Shown: positions 9,272 to 18,894 of the stretch, piece after piece
Layout: each line of letters starts with the position of its first letter
How positions within the stretch are numbered: position 1 is the first letter of the stretch
Made by a program: the position numbers and the translations under genes
Origin: Steroidobacter agaridevorans
GTDB taxonomy: Bacteria; Pseudomonadota; Gammaproteobacteria; Steroidobacterales; Steroidobacteraceae
Assembly (NCBI RefSeq): GCF_009932555.1
Contig: NZ_BLJO01000003.1
Span: forward strand, 186,001 to 250,000
Reading direction: 5' to 3'
Length of the DNA: 64,000 bases
Notes under the pieces: model-generated
The model's input: the letters and a program-made list of their open reading frames with translations, nothing else
Told to the model about the DNA's origin: nothing
The model's database searches: none

Positions 9272-9505
9272 ATGACGGCCACGGCAGACGCCGCGCGCAT
9301 TCGCGCGGAAGTCCGAGAACTTCAGAAAGCTTCCGCGGTACTCGCGCGCATTCAATTCGCGGCGGAGTACGCCAACGAGTGTGGTGCTGACCTAGCTGAT
9401 GCCGTCGCGGTTGTTCGCGCGCTTGTTTCCGCGGCGAGCGCGCGGATCGGCGCCACTTTATTCAAGGATGGAAAAGCTGATATCGAGGGCGAAGAGCTGC
9501 ATTGA
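9272..9505 (+). CDS. Small protein of unknown function
   Basis: 77 residues beginning MTATADAARIRAEVRELQKA. The composition (Ala/Arg/Glu-rich, two predicted amphipathic helices around residues 5-30 and 38-62, acidic tail) looks like a real small helical protein, but I recognise no family. The start has only a weak ribosome-binding site. The main support is position: a strong intrinsic terminator follows 78 bp after the stop, on the same strand. It could alternatively be a fortuitous frame. Confidence 0.4.
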   Translation: MTATADAARIRAEVRELQKASAVLARIQFAAEYANECGADLADAVAVVRALVSAASARIGATLFKDGKADIEGEELH

Positions 9506-9582
9506 AGGCGGTCAAATGACCAAGCGGCTCCGACGTTTTGCCGGGGCCGCTCGCATCGGACTAGCAGAACCCCAGAAAAGAG

Positions 9583-9615
9583 AAAGGGGCCAACCCGAAG
9601 GTTTAGCCCCTTTTT
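9583..9615 (+). terminator. Rho-independent terminator
   Basis: The stem AAAGGGGC (9583-9590) pairs with GCCCCTTT (9606-9613). An internal ACC/GGT pair closes a CGAA loop, and the T-run continues to 9615. It lies downstream of the small gene ending at 9505 and 66 bp before the NYN gene, so it isolates the two. The A-run on the other side means it could also work in the reverse direction. Confidence 0.85.
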
Positions 9616-9680
9616 CCGCCGTCCGCAGCCCGGCGGGGAGATGCGAGGATTATACGGGACCAAAGAGAAATTACTAGACC

Positions 9681-10307
9681 ATGGCCAAAGTTTCGTTCTA
9701 TGTCGATGGCTTCAACTTGTACCATGCCATCAGCAAGTTACAGCGCCCGCAGCTCAAGTGGCTCACCCTCCGGGTACTCGCCGCATCGTTTCTTGAGAAA
9801 CAGGACACATTGGTCGGCGTGACGTATTTCACGGCGCCAATGGTATGGAACGCCGACAAGTACCAGCGCCATCGTGAGTACATCACCGCCCTTGTCGCGC
9901 AGCGAGTCGCGGTAGTCGAATCTCGGTTTCTCAAGAGCAAGAAATACTGCAACGGGTTCTCGCGAATCTGCGACTTCTATGAAGAGAAGCAGACGGACGT
10001 GGCATTTGCTGTGCGCGTCCTGACCGACGCGCATCTCGGAGTGATGGATCGAGCCATCTTAGTCACCGCCGATAGCGATCAAATTCCTCTCGTTCGGCAA
10101 CTCGTTGAGTCCTTCCCAGCGCTCGCCGTGCATATCGCTGCTCCTCCAGGCCGGATGCGAGAGGCGCGGGATCTATGTAACGCGGCCTCGCATCGCTCGG
10201 AAATTTCCGAAGGCAGGTTGGCGACATGCTTGATGCCGCGGAACGTAACAGATGAGACGGGGCGGATCGTAGCTCGATGTCCGACAAGCTATCTACCTGC
10301 CAAGTAG
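9681..10307 (+). CDS. NYN domain-containing protein (PIN-like nuclease fold)
   Basis: 208-aa protein of the NYN family (LabA/Limkain-b1/VPA0450 type), a PIN-like fold expected to cut or bind RNA. Conserved acidic positions are visible: the first Asp in VSFYVDGFNLYHAI, a second in the KQTDVAFAVRVL helix, and the Asp pair in ILVTADSDQIPLV. The fold covers residues 1-165, and the last ~40 residues are basic and unassigned. The gene is isolated: a terminator lies upstream, and a 7-bp hairpin at 10336-10353 plus a gene-poor AT-richer stretch lie downstream. It sits in a patch with a broken PIN gene near a tRNA, which hints at an acquired defence or toxin-type cargo. Native substrate unknown. Confidence 0.85.
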   Translation: MAKVSFYVDGFNLYHAISKLQRPQLKWLTLRVLAASFLEKQDTLVGVTYFTAPMVWNADKYQRHREYITALVAQRVAVVESRFLKSKKYCNGFSRICDFYEEKQTDVAFAVRVLTDAHLGVMDRAILVTADSDQIPLVRQLVESFPALAVHIAAPPGRMREARDLCNAASHRSEISEGRLATCLMPRNVTDETGRIVARCPTSYLPAK

Positions 10308-10772
10308 GTGTCAGCTCTCACACGGCAGCGTCGATCTCACGCACACGCGTGAGCAGCTGCCCAATCAGAACTCACGACTCGTACACCACTTCCGGGGACG
10401 CGATCCCTTTCCGTACGATTGAATGCACGGATTGTCCATAGAGGTGCGTTCATATGATGAAAATCAGAGGTAAGTTCGAGTGCTCTATCGATATCTCACT
10501 CGTACTATAGATATTGGCTTGCTTCTGGCGTTTGTCTCTTGGCTTGATGGCTTGTCTGGCTGATCCGCTTCCAGGGCGACTGACGCAGAGCCTAGTTCTT
10601 CGACGCGATGTATCGATGCAACTCTGCGGCCGTCAAGGATGCTTTAGAGAATCGGATGGCTGATAATCCGACCGAGTACACTGGAGCATGATTCAAGTTG
10701 CTCATAGTCAGTCGCTTGTATCGCTCGTGCGCGCTGGGGGATTGTGATGTTTGTTGGGTAGGGGTGTTTTGA
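10308..10772. other. Gene-poor, AT-richer stretch
   Basis: 465 bp without a convincing gene. It starts with a perfect hairpin CTCACGC-ACAC-GCGTGAG (10336-10353), without a T-run, just past the NYN stop. The middle (about 10440-10580) is visibly lower in GC than the surroundings. Frames here are short and unlike any family I know, so it may be eroded remnant DNA. Confidence 0.45.
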
Positions 10773-11378
10773 ATGATCTATTGCTTTGATACGAGCGCTA
10801 TCAATAGATTGTTTGATGATCCCGAATGGGAACCGATAGTCACGGCGCTTCTCTCGACTGGTTCTATTCGAATTACTGCCTACAACGTGCTGGAAGTCGC
10901 CAAGACGCGCGGCGATACCCGTCGTACGGCTCTGATGCAGATGATGGTGCGACTGTCTGATGGCAAGCGTCCGCTGGATAGGCCGAACACTATCCTTTTG
11001 ACCTATGCAGCTGCCCATGCAAAGCGGGGGGCATCGGCAGTCGTTAACGTAGATCCGACACAAAGAATTAGCCACTTATGGACCTGAACCTCGATGCTGA
11101 AGCCCTAGTGAGCGTCGCTCAAGCGGGCCAAGGCAGCGATACGTTTCCGTCGCTGCACGCCCATGCTAAGTGCCATGCCGTAATCTGCCGCGACAAGCGT
11201 CGACGGCTCAAGGGCATTGATTTGGTCGACTTTCATCACGCGCTCGGTGCAGTGGTGTACTGCGACGCATTTTTTACGGACAAATCCACGCGGGTTGTGC
11301 AAACAACCAGTCCGGTGGCGTTGGACGTTGAGGTCGGCTGCAAGGTGTTCTCCGACGAAAGCGATAGCGCTTGCGGCG
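10773..11378 (+). pseudogene. PIN-domain-like gene split by a frameshift
   Basis: The first frame (10773-11087, 104 aa) starts MIYCFDTSAINRLFDD, the first Asp strand of a PIN ribonuclease, and has NVLEVAK with the second acidic site. It stops at HLWT. The next frame (from 11078, -1/+2) carries LVDFHHALGAVVYCDAFFTDK, the later acidic motifs and C-terminal strand of the same kind of protein (DLxH...YCDxFFTD), followed by VGCKVFSDE. The four acidic positions are therefore spread over two frames, so the intact nuclease is not made unless frameshifting occurs. The downstream frame runs on to 11620 with no family resemblance. The gene could be a broken toxin/VapC-like gene; no antitoxin is seen next to it. 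Confidence 0.5.
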
Positions 11379-11644
11379 CTAGCGGCACGATGTGCGGCTC
11401 GCTCATCTTCATCCGCTCGCCTGGAATACGCCATTCGGCTGCATCGAAGTTTATTTCAGCCTATTTCGCCTGCCGGTGGCGACTGCGTACCGAAAGATGT
11501 GCCCAACGTATTGTTTCGTTCGATGTGCTGCCTCGTGTTTCCCCGCAAGCCTCAATCGGGCGTAGGGCAGCCAGGACATCCGTCGGCGTGATCCGTACTG
11601 GGAGCGGAGAGAGAACCTGACTGGCCACTCTCGATCGAAGGAGA

Positions 11645-11731
11645 TGGTGCCGGCGGAGGGAATCGAACCCACACGCTTTTAAGGGCGGCGGATTTTGAGT
11701 CCGCTGCGTCTACCAGTTCCGCCACGCCGGC
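11645..11731 (-). tRNA. tRNA-Leu(CAA)
   Basis: On the minus strand an 87-nt tRNA begins GCCGGCGTGGCGGAA and ends with an encoded CCA. The acceptor stem GCCGGCG/CGCCGGC is perfect. The anticodon stem GCGGA/TCCGC encloses loop CTCAAAA, giving anticodon CAA (reads UUG, Leu). The variable arm GCCCTTAAAAGC and a GGTTCGATTCC T-arm are those of a class II leucine tRNA. It stands alone, at the edge of the sparsely coding 8.2-11.6 kb patch. Confidence 0.95.
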
Positions 11732-11751
11732 TACGGGAAGGAAGGGCGGCG

Positions 11752-11757
11752 ATTATA
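11752..11757 (-). promoter_or_regulatory. -10 box upstream of tRNA-Leu
   Basis: Read on the minus strand this is a perfect TATAAT, 20 nt upstream of the first tRNA base, as expected for a tRNA promoter. The best -35 candidate is TTGTAG with a long (19 nt) spacer, so only the -10 is firmly supported. Confidence 0.6.
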
Positions 11758-11829
11758 GCGGAATGCCGTTGCCCGGCTACAACCACTTTTTTTGCGACCT
11801 TTTTCCGGCCAGCCGCATCAAACGAGGCG

Positions 11830-12432
11830 ATGTCGCACTTTCAGGGTATCGAGGTCGCCGCTGAAGTGGTCCGGGCTGCCCAGGCGGGGGAGTCGCGGGC
11901 CCATGAGGCCATTTATCGGGCCTGTCGCCGGCCCATCTATACCCTGATCAGGCGCCTGGTGGTGCGCGCCGCCATTGCGGATGAGCTGTTCCAGGAGACG
12001 TTCATCGAGGTTCTGCGGAACATCGGCGCGTACACCGGGGAGGGGGCATTCGGCGGGTGGGTGCGCAGTATCGCGGTGAGCAAGTGCTTGATGTACCTGC
12101 GTTCGCCGTGGCATCGCAGCCTGCTGTACCTGGATAACGACGACGAATCCACGGCCCCGGTGGTGCTGCTGGATGGTGCTTCGCTGCCCGAGGCGCAGGC
12201 CTCGGCGAGTGCCGATGTGGAGCGTGCTTTGGCGACGCTGCCTGCGCTCACGCGCAGCGTGGTGTGGCTGCACGATGTAGAAGGTTATACACACGCGGAG
12301 ATTGGACGCCTGCTAGGACGCACGGCGAGTTTTTCGAAGTCGCAGCTGGCGCGGGCGCATGCCCGAATGCGCGAGCTGCTGGAGCAACCGGCGGGATCAA
12401 CGTCATGCACGCACGCATCGAGCACTTGTTAG
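11830..12432 (+). CDS. ECF-type RNA polymerase sigma factor
   Basis: 200-aa sigma-70 family factor of the extracytoplasmic-function group. Region 2 is seen in IYRACRRPIYTLIRRLV ... DELFQETFIEVL and the WVRSIAVSKCLMYLR helix. Region 4 is seen in LPALTRSVVWLHDVEGYTHAE followed by the HTH GRLLGRTASFSKSQLARA. I chose the ATG at 11830 because homology starts just after it; the upstream in-frame extension is unlike sigma factors and overlaps the tRNA locus. A GAGG sequence sits unusually close (2 nt). The 3' end overlaps the anti-sigma gene by 28 bp. It presumably directs its own operon, which includes the anti-sigma and PDZ proteins. Confidence 0.92.
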   Translation: MSHFQGIEVAAEVVRAAQAGESRAHEAIYRACRRPIYTLIRRLVVRAAIADELFQETFIEVLRNIGAYTGEGAFGGWVRSIAVSKCLMYLRSPWHRSLLYLDNDDESTAPVVLLDGASLPEAQASASADVERALATLPALTRSVVWLHDVEGYTHAEIGRLLGRTASFSKSQLARAHARMRELLEQPAGSTSCTHASSTC

Positions 12433-13037
12433 GTCTTCGGGACGGCGAGCCGGTCGCCGCGGACGTGGCCGAGCACGTCCGGTTGTGTCCGATCTGCGCA
12501 GGCGAGCTGCAGCGTCTGTCGGCACTTCGCGAGGAAATGCGCGCGTTGCCGCAGTTCGAGCCGCCGGATCTGGCGTGGGAGCGGATCAAAGCCGCGATTC
12601 CTGAACCCGCGGATCGCCGATTCCGCCTGCGCAAGATCGGGTACGCGGCGGCTGCCGCGGCAGTGGTGACGCTGACGGTGATTACGTTGGTCGCAGGGCA
12701 TGTCGACCGGCGCAGCGGTGCGACGACCGAACTCGCGACGGTTGAAGCTCCATTGCCGCAGATCGTCCCGCATGTCGATGAGCTGGTTGCGCAGTCTCAG
12801 CAGCTCGAGCAGCTGTTGCAGAAGCTGCCGGAGCGGCCGCGCATCGAGCGCGTGTCGACGGCCGCGACCATCGACACGATCGAGCAGCGCATTCAATGGC
12901 TGGATTTCCAGCTGTCCAACGCGCCGGAAGCTGATTTGAGCGAGGAGCAGTCACGTCAGCTATGGCGCGAGCGGGTGGAGTTGATGGATTCGCTGGTGAA
13001 GGTGCGCTACGCCGAGGCCGGCGCACTCTGGTTCTAA
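12405..13037 (+). CDS. Zinc-finger anti-sigma factor (membrane-anchored)
   Basis: 210-aa inhibitor of the preceding ECF sigma factor. The N-terminus carries the zinc anti-sigma signature HxxxCxxC as His24-Cys28-Cys31 (HVRLCPIC). A membrane helix follows at about residues 75-97 (YAAAAAAVVTLTVITLVAG). The remainder, predicted periplasmic, is a Gln/Leu-rich coiled coil (SQQLEQLLQKL ... DTIEQRIQWLDFQL) that could contact a periplasmic partner. The ATG at 12405 lies within the sigma gene's end, so translation is coupled. The PDZ protein 19 bp downstream is a candidate sensor partner. Confidence 0.88.
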   Translation: MHARIEHLLGLRDGEPVAADVAEHVRLCPICAGELQRLSALREEMRALPQFEPPDLAWERIKAAIPEPADRRFRLRKIGYAAAAAAVVTLTVITLVAGHVDRRSGATTELATVEAPLPQIVPHVDELVAQSQQLEQLLQKLPERPRIERVSTAATIDTIEQRIQWLDFQLSNAPEADLSEEQSRQLWRERVELMDSLVKVRYAEAGALWF

Positions 13038-13056
13038 ATAGTGGGAGCACAAGATC

Positions 13057-14133
13057 ATGACGACCAGGTCATTGCGTTCGACGACGATGGTTCGCGTCGC
13101 GTTATTGGCCGTTGCCGCGGCGGTGGCGACCGCGTCGGTTTCGGCGGCGGAAGTCGAGAAGAAGCCCGAGCAGTCGCAGGCTGAGATCGAAAAGAAGCTC
13201 GAAGATGCGCGGCGCAGGCTCGACGCCGCCGCGCGCGAGGTCGCGCAGCTGAGCATGTCGATGTCGGACTTCTCGGTGCCTCAGATGCGGCATTTCACCG
13301 GCTTTGGACCGCCGCGCGCCATGTTGGGCATCAACCTCGGGCCGCGTGGCGAGGAGCAATCCGAGGGCGTCGCGATCGTCAGCGTGAGTCCCGGCGGCGC
13401 GGCTGAGAGCGCGGGATTGAAGGCGGGCGACGTGTTGCTCTCGGTCGGTGACAAGCAGCTGAAGCGCACTGACGATCTGACCGCGCGCGAAGTGCTGCTC
13501 AAGGAACTGGGCGAAGTGAAACCTGGTGAAAAGGTGCAGTTGCGTTATCGGCGCGACAATAAGGTGGCGACCGCCACCGTGACCGCACAAGGATGGGACC
13601 GGATGTTCACGACGCTGCCAATGGCGGTGCGCGGAAACATCGCGAAGACGATGGGGCCAGGCTTCCCGATGGGGCCGCCGCTAGGCGCGATGCGCGCGGT
13701 CGGCGTGTTCGGCTCGGCGGAGTTGGTGCCGCTGACGCCCAAGCTCGGTCAGTACTTCGGCACTGACAAGGGTTTGCTCGTGGTACGCGCGCCTGCCGAC
13801 AGTCGCCTGAAGTTGGAAGACGGCGATGTCATCGTCGATATCGACGGACGCACGCCGGCGAATCCGGGGCATGCGTTTCGAATCCTCGGCTCTTATCAGG
13901 CGGGCGAGAAGCTGACGCTCAATGTGCTGCGTCAGAAAAAGAAGATGTCGTTCGACATCACGATTCCTGACTCGCCGGCTGCCGCGCGCGCACTGCCGTT
14001 CATGTTCCACGAACGGGTGGAAGGGCCGGACGGGCCGCACGAGGACATCATGATCGGCCCCGGTGGGCCGCCGCTGCCGCCGCCTCCGCCGGGTGAGCGC
14101 GGCGTCATCAGCATCGTGGACGAGCCGGCGTAA
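13057..14133 (+). CDS. Periplasmic double-PDZ protein of the sigma/anti-sigma operon
   Basis: 358 aa with a signal peptide (VALLAVAAAVATASVSAA), a charged coiled-coil stretch (EIEKKLEDARRRLDAAAREV) and two PDZ domains. PDZ1 has LGINLGPRGEE ... SPGGAAESAGLKAGDVLLS (residues ~88-185); PDZ2 is seen in AELVPLTPKLGQYFG ... LEDGDVIVDIDGR (~222-305). No trypsin-like His/Asp/Ser protease domain is present, unlike DegS/MucD. The tail is Pro-rich. GGGAG 9 nt upstream sets the ATG. Co-transcription with sigma and anti-sigma suggests it binds misfolded or C-terminal peptides and modulates release of sigma (inference). Confidence 0.85.
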   Translation: MTTRSLRSTTMVRVALLAVAAAVATASVSAAEVEKKPEQSQAEIEKKLEDARRRLDAAAREVAQLSMSMSDFSVPQMRHFTGFGPPRAMLGINLGPRGEEQSEGVAIVSVSPGGAAESAGLKAGDVLLSVGDKQLKRTDDLTAREVLLKELGEVKPGEKVQLRYRRDNKVATATVTAQGWDRMFTTLPMAVRGNIAKTMGPGFPMGPPLGAMRAVGVFGSAELVPLTPKLGQYFGTDKGLLVVRAPADSRLKLEDGDVIVDIDGRTPANPGHAFRILGSYQAGEKLTLNVLRQKKKMSFDITIPDSPAAARALPFMFHERVEGPDGPHEDIMIGPGGPPLPPPPPGERGVISIVDEPA

Positions 14134-14297
14134 GCTCATCTCGAGCAGCCGTCCGTGGACCCTCAGCCAGCCGGCACATCCGTGTACCGGCGTTCGCGCG
14201 GTTCGAGGCGACGTTAAGTCGCCTCGAAAAGGCACCCGCGCTCACCCGCCTGTACTTTTCGGCGCAGGCGGCACCTTTCTGCTACCGTGCGCGCCCC

Positions 14298-15314
14298 ATG
14301 CGGCGCACCGACTTCGCCTATGACCTTCCGGTCGACCTGATAGCTCAGCACCCTCCCGTGGAACGGGCGGGAGGCCGGCTGCTGCACATTCCGCGGGCTG
14401 AACCGCTGCAGGACCTACGATTTACCGACTTTCCCGGTCTGCTGAAGGCCGGCGACCTGCTGGTTTTCAACGACACCCGGGTGATTCCGGCGCGTGTGCA
14501 TGGGGTGAAGCCGACGGGTGGGCAGGTGGAAATCCTGCTCGAGCGGGTGCTCGATGGAAATCGCATCCTCGCCCATGTGCATGCGAGCAAACCGCTGCGG
14601 GCCGAGGCGCCGGTTGCATTGCCGGGCGGCGTCGAAGCTCGCTTCGTCACGCGACACGACGATCTGTTCGAGCTGCAGCTGAGCGCCGAGCCGCTCGCGT
14701 TCTTTCAGCAGTATGGCTCGATGCCATTGCCACCTTATATAGAGCGCAACGCCGAGCTCGACGACGCGACTCGCTATCAAACGGTGTACGCGCGTGAACC
14801 CGGCGCCGTCGCGGCGCCAACCGCGGGCCTGCATTTCGACGATGAGATCCTGGCTCGATGCAAAGCCAAGGGCGTCGAGTCGACGTTTGTGACATTGCAC
14901 GTCGGTGCGGGTACGTTTCAGAACGTGCGCGTCGATGATCTACAACAGCATCGCATGCACGCCGAGCGCATCAGCGTAAGTGCCGAAGCGTGTGCCGCCA
15001 TCGCTGCGACGAAAGCGCGAGGCGGCCGCGTGGTCGCCGTGGGAACAACCGTCGTGCGCTCGCTCGAATCGGCGGCGCAAGCGGGCTCGCTGCAGCCCTA
15101 TGAAGGCGAGACGCGCTTGTTCATCACGCCGGGCTATCGGTTCCGGGTCGTCGATGCGTTGCTCACGAACTTTCATTTGCCCGAGTCGACCTTATTGATG
15201 CTGGTCTGCGCCTTCGGCGGCTTCGACGAAGTGATGGGCGCGTACCGGCACGCGGTCGCGCAGCGCTATCGTTTCTTCAGTTATGGTGACGCGATGTTTC
15301 TGGAGCGTCGTTAG
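14298..15314 (+). CDS. queA: S-adenosylmethionine:tRNA ribosyltransferase-isomerase
   Basis: 338-aa QueA, which transfers and isomerises the ribosyl part of AdoMet onto preQ1 in tRNA to give epoxyqueuosine. Length and sequence are typical: N-terminus FAYDLPVDLIAQHP, then LLVFNDTRVIPARV, EPGAVAAPTAGLHF and the C-terminal LLTNFHLPESTLLMLVCAF. The ATG follows a region without a strong ribosome-binding site. It is followed after 3 bp by tgt, the enzyme that inserts preQ1, in the canonical queA-tgt order. Confidence 0.97.
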   Translation: MRRTDFAYDLPVDLIAQHPPVERAGGRLLHIPRAEPLQDLRFTDFPGLLKAGDLLVFNDTRVIPARVHGVKPTGGQVEILLERVLDGNRILAHVHASKPLRAEAPVALPGGVEARFVTRHDDLFELQLSAEPLAFFQQYGSMPLPPYIERNAELDDATRYQTVYAREPGAVAAPTAGLHFDDEILARCKAKGVESTFVTLHVGAGTFQNVRVDDLQQHRMHAERISVSAEACAAIAATKARGGRVVAVGTTVVRSLESAAQAGSLQPYEGETRLFITPGYRFRVVDALLTNFHLPESTLLMLVCAFGGFDEVMGAYRHAVAQRYRFFSYGDAMFLERR

Positions 15315-16442
<1,128 letters not shown>

Positions 16443-16478
16443 TGCGACAAACGCGCTTGAGTTAGCGGCTCTCCATTC

Positions 16479-17603
16479 ATGCTTGCCGATCTGCCTACCG
16501 CGCCTTGGTTCCGCCGCCTGCTGGTCGCAGGTCTGATCCTCGGCATTCTGCTGCTGACCTTCTCGGTGCTGCAGCCGTTCATCGTGCCGCTGATCTGGGG
16601 CGCCATCCTGGCGTACGTCGCCTGGCCCATGCATTTGCGGATTCTAAAAGCGTGCGGCGGTCGCAATCCGGCGGCGTCGTTGATCTCGACCCTGCTGGTG
16701 ACGGTCATCATCGTCGTGCCGCTGGTGTGGCTGATCCTGATGCTGCGGGTGGAAGCGGTGGCGGCGTACGGCGCGATCCAGGATTTCCTCGCCACCAAGC
16801 CAGTGCTGCCCCAGGCCATTCGCGATTTGCCGTATGTCGGCGCGCAGGCGCAGGACGTCCTGAATCAAATCGCCGCCGATCCCAAGGCGTTGCGCGGCCA
16901 GGTGATGCTGATGATGGAGGAGTCATCGGTTGAAGTGACGCGGCTCATCGGCGGCGCGGGACGCAACGTCGCGAAGCTGTTCTTCGCCGTGTTCTCCATG
17001 TATTTCCTGTTGCGCGATGGACCGCGGCTGATGCGGGAAGCGCGCGCTGTGCTGGAAGGAATATTGGGCCCGCGAGTGCACGACTACATCGACGCGGCCG
17101 GTGCCACGACGCAGGCAGTGGTGTACGCGCTGATGCTCGGTGCGCTGGCGCAGGGCGTGGCGGCGGGCTTCGGCTACTGGATTTTCGGGGTCGAGGCGCC
17201 GGTGCTGATGGGCGCGGTCACCGTCATCATCGCGCTGATTCCTTTCGGCGCGCCGATGGTGTGGGGCAGCCTCGCGACCTGGGCATTGGTGCGCGGGCAA
17301 ATGGTCGACGGTATCGGCCTGATCCTGTGGGGCCTGATCCTGGTCAGCTGGGTGGACAACATCGTGCGTCCGCTGGTCATTTCCAACGCGACGCGCATGC
17401 CGTTCCTGCTGGTGGTGTTCGGCGTGCTCGGCGGCGTGCTGGCGTTCGGCCTGGTCGGCCTGTTCATCGGTCCGGTGCTGCTGGCGGTGTCGCTGGCGAT
17501 CTGGCGCGAGTGGCTGGAAGAACATTCGACCAAGGAAGACGTTGCCATCGTCACGAGCGATGGCGCGAAGCCGCTGCCGGTCAAGAAGACCGGCTCGCCT
17601 TGA
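16479..17603 (+). CDS. AI-2E family transporter / PerM-like permease
   Basis: 374-aa integral membrane protein with about 8 hydrophobic helices, belonging to the AI-2E exporter/PerM (UPF0118) family. Typical segments are the paired N-terminal helices (LLVAGLILGILLLTFSVLQP, FIVPLIWGAILAYVAW), the charged central section and the conserved C-terminal VDNIVRPLVIS ... PFLLVVFGVLGG block. Family members export small molecules or ions; substrate assignment from sequence is not reliable. It lies 36 bp after tgt on the same strand and may be read through from it. Confidence 0.88.
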   Translation: MLADLPTAPWFRRLLVAGLILGILLLTFSVLQPFIVPLIWGAILAYVAWPMHLRILKACGGRNPAASLISTLLVTVIIVVPLVWLILMLRVEAVAAYGAIQDFLATKPVLPQAIRDLPYVGAQAQDVLNQIAADPKALRGQVMLMMEESSVEVTRLIGGAGRNVAKLFFAVFSMYFLLRDGPRLMREARAVLEGILGPRVHDYIDAAGATTQAVVYALMLGALAQGVAAGFGYWIFGVEAPVLMGAVTVIIALIPFGAPMVWGSLATWALVRGQMVDGIGLILWGLILVSWVDNIVRPLVISNATRMPFLLVVFGVLGGVLAFGLVGLFIGPVLLAVSLAIWREWLEEHSTKEDVAIVTSDGAKPLPVKKTGSP

Positions 17604-17607
17604 GGGC

Positions 17608-18894
17608 TTAAGTCCCCGCCTGCTTGCGCAGCAGGATCTTGTCGATGCGCACGCCGTCCATGTCCATGATCTCGATCTTCAGATCGCGCCAGGTGAGCGT
17701 GTCGCCGGCCTTGGGAATGCGGCCGAGGCGGGCGAGCACGAAGCCCGCGACGGTGTGATAGTCGCGGCCGCCCATGTCGCGCCGGCCGAGGCGCTGCTGT
17801 AACTCTTCGATGGGCATGTGCCCGTCGACCAGCCACGAACCGTCGTCGCGCTGAACATATTCGGCGCGCTCGCGACTGCCCAGATCCGGCAGCTCGCCGG
17901 CAATCGCCTTGAGAATGTCGATGGGCGTGGTGATGCCTTCGATTTCGCCGTATTCGTCGGTGACCAGGGCCAGGTGCGTGCTGGAGCGCTGGAACTGATC
18001 GAGCAGTTGCAGGACCGAGATCGAGTCGGGAATGTGCAGCGGTGGATCGAGGTCTTTCTCCGGATCCAGCTCGCCCCGGTGCAAGGCTTCGCTCAGGTCG
18101 GCGAGGGTGATCATGCCGAGCAGGTTGTCGAACTTCTCGCGCGCCACCAGGAAGCGCGCGTGGCCGCTTTCCTTGGCTCGTTGCCACAGCACTTCGACCG
18201 GCTCTTCGATATCCAGCCAGATCACATCCTGACGCGGAATCATGATGGAGCCGACCTTGCGATCGGCGAGCGCCAGCACGCCTTCGAGCAAGCGGCGCTC
18301 CGAAGCGAGAAACACGCCAGCGGTTGTGCCTTCGGCGACCAGCGCACGCACGTCGTCTTCAGTGACCGCCGCCTGCGGCGCCGACGAGATGGGCAGCAAC
18401 TTGAGCAGCCGATTCACCGTCACGCGCAACAACCACACGAACGGCACCATGATCGTGGCGAACAGACGCATCGCCGGTGCGACGAAGATCGCCAGGGATT
18501 CGGCATGCAGCAGGGCCACGCGCTTGGGGATCAGCTCGCCGATGACCAGCGTCACGAAGGTCACCAGCAGCACGACCACGACATACGCAGCTTCTTCGGC
18601 GAACGAAGCATGCAGGCCCAGCGCCACCAGCTGCTGGGCGAGAGGGTCGGCAAATACGTTGGTGCTGTAGACGCCGTTGACGATCGAGATGATGGTGATG
18701 CCGATCTGAATCGCCGACAGCAGCGAGGTCGGATCTTCCATCAACGCGAGCGCCGACCGGGCGCCGGAGCGGCCCTGTTCCGCCAATCCCTGCAGGCGCA
18801 CCTTCTTGGCGGCGACCAGCGCCATTTCCGACAGCGCGAAGAATCCGTTCAATAAAGTGAGCAGCAGCAGGATCAGGACATCGCGGGAAAGCAT
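17608..18894 (-). CDS. CNNM/CorC-type transporter with CBS pair (HlyC/CorC family)
   Basis: 428-aa membrane protein: an N-terminal CNNM (DUF21) domain with about four membrane helices (ILLLLTLLNGFFALSEMALV at the start), a pair of CBS domains (IMIPRQDVIWLDI ... and HIPDSISVLQLLDQF ... LVTDEYGEIEGI) and a C-terminal CorC/HlyC FAD-like domain (HTVAGFVLARLGRIPKAGD). Members are linked to magnesium/cobalt efflux; the older name haemolysin is not functional evidence. It is convergent with the PerM-like gene (4-bp gap) and divergent from yajC, and breaks the usual tgt-yajC linkage. Confidence 0.9.
   Translation of the reverse strand: MLSRDVLILLLLTLLNGFFALSEMALVAAKKVRLQGLAEQGRSGARSALALMEDPTSLLSAIQIGITIISIVNGVYSTNVFADPLAQQLVALGLHASFAEEAAYVVVVLLVTFVTLVIGELIPKRVALLHAESLAIFVAPAMRLFATIMVPFVWLLRVTVNRLLKLLPISSAPQAAVTEDDVRALVAEGTTAGVFLASERRLLEGVLALADRKVGSIMIPRQDVIWLDIEEPVEVLWQRAKESGHARFLVAREKFDNLLGMITLADLSEALHRGELDPEKDLDPPLHIPDSISVLQLLDQFQRSSTHLALVTDEYGEIEGITTPIDILKAIAGELPDLGSRERAEYVQRDDGSWLVDGHMPIEELQQRLGRRDMGGRDYHTVAGFVLARLGRIPKAGDTLTWRDLKIEIMDMDGVRIDKILLRKQAGT

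Noticed and set aside
10644-11075. 143-codon minus-strand frame opposite the PIN fragment
   Set aside because: No recognisable motif, while the plus strand has PIN signatures over the same DNA.
11379-11620. Rest of the frame following the PIN-like motifs
   Set aside because: No resemblance to PIN proteins or anything else; probably read-through of a degraded gene, so not annotated as coding.
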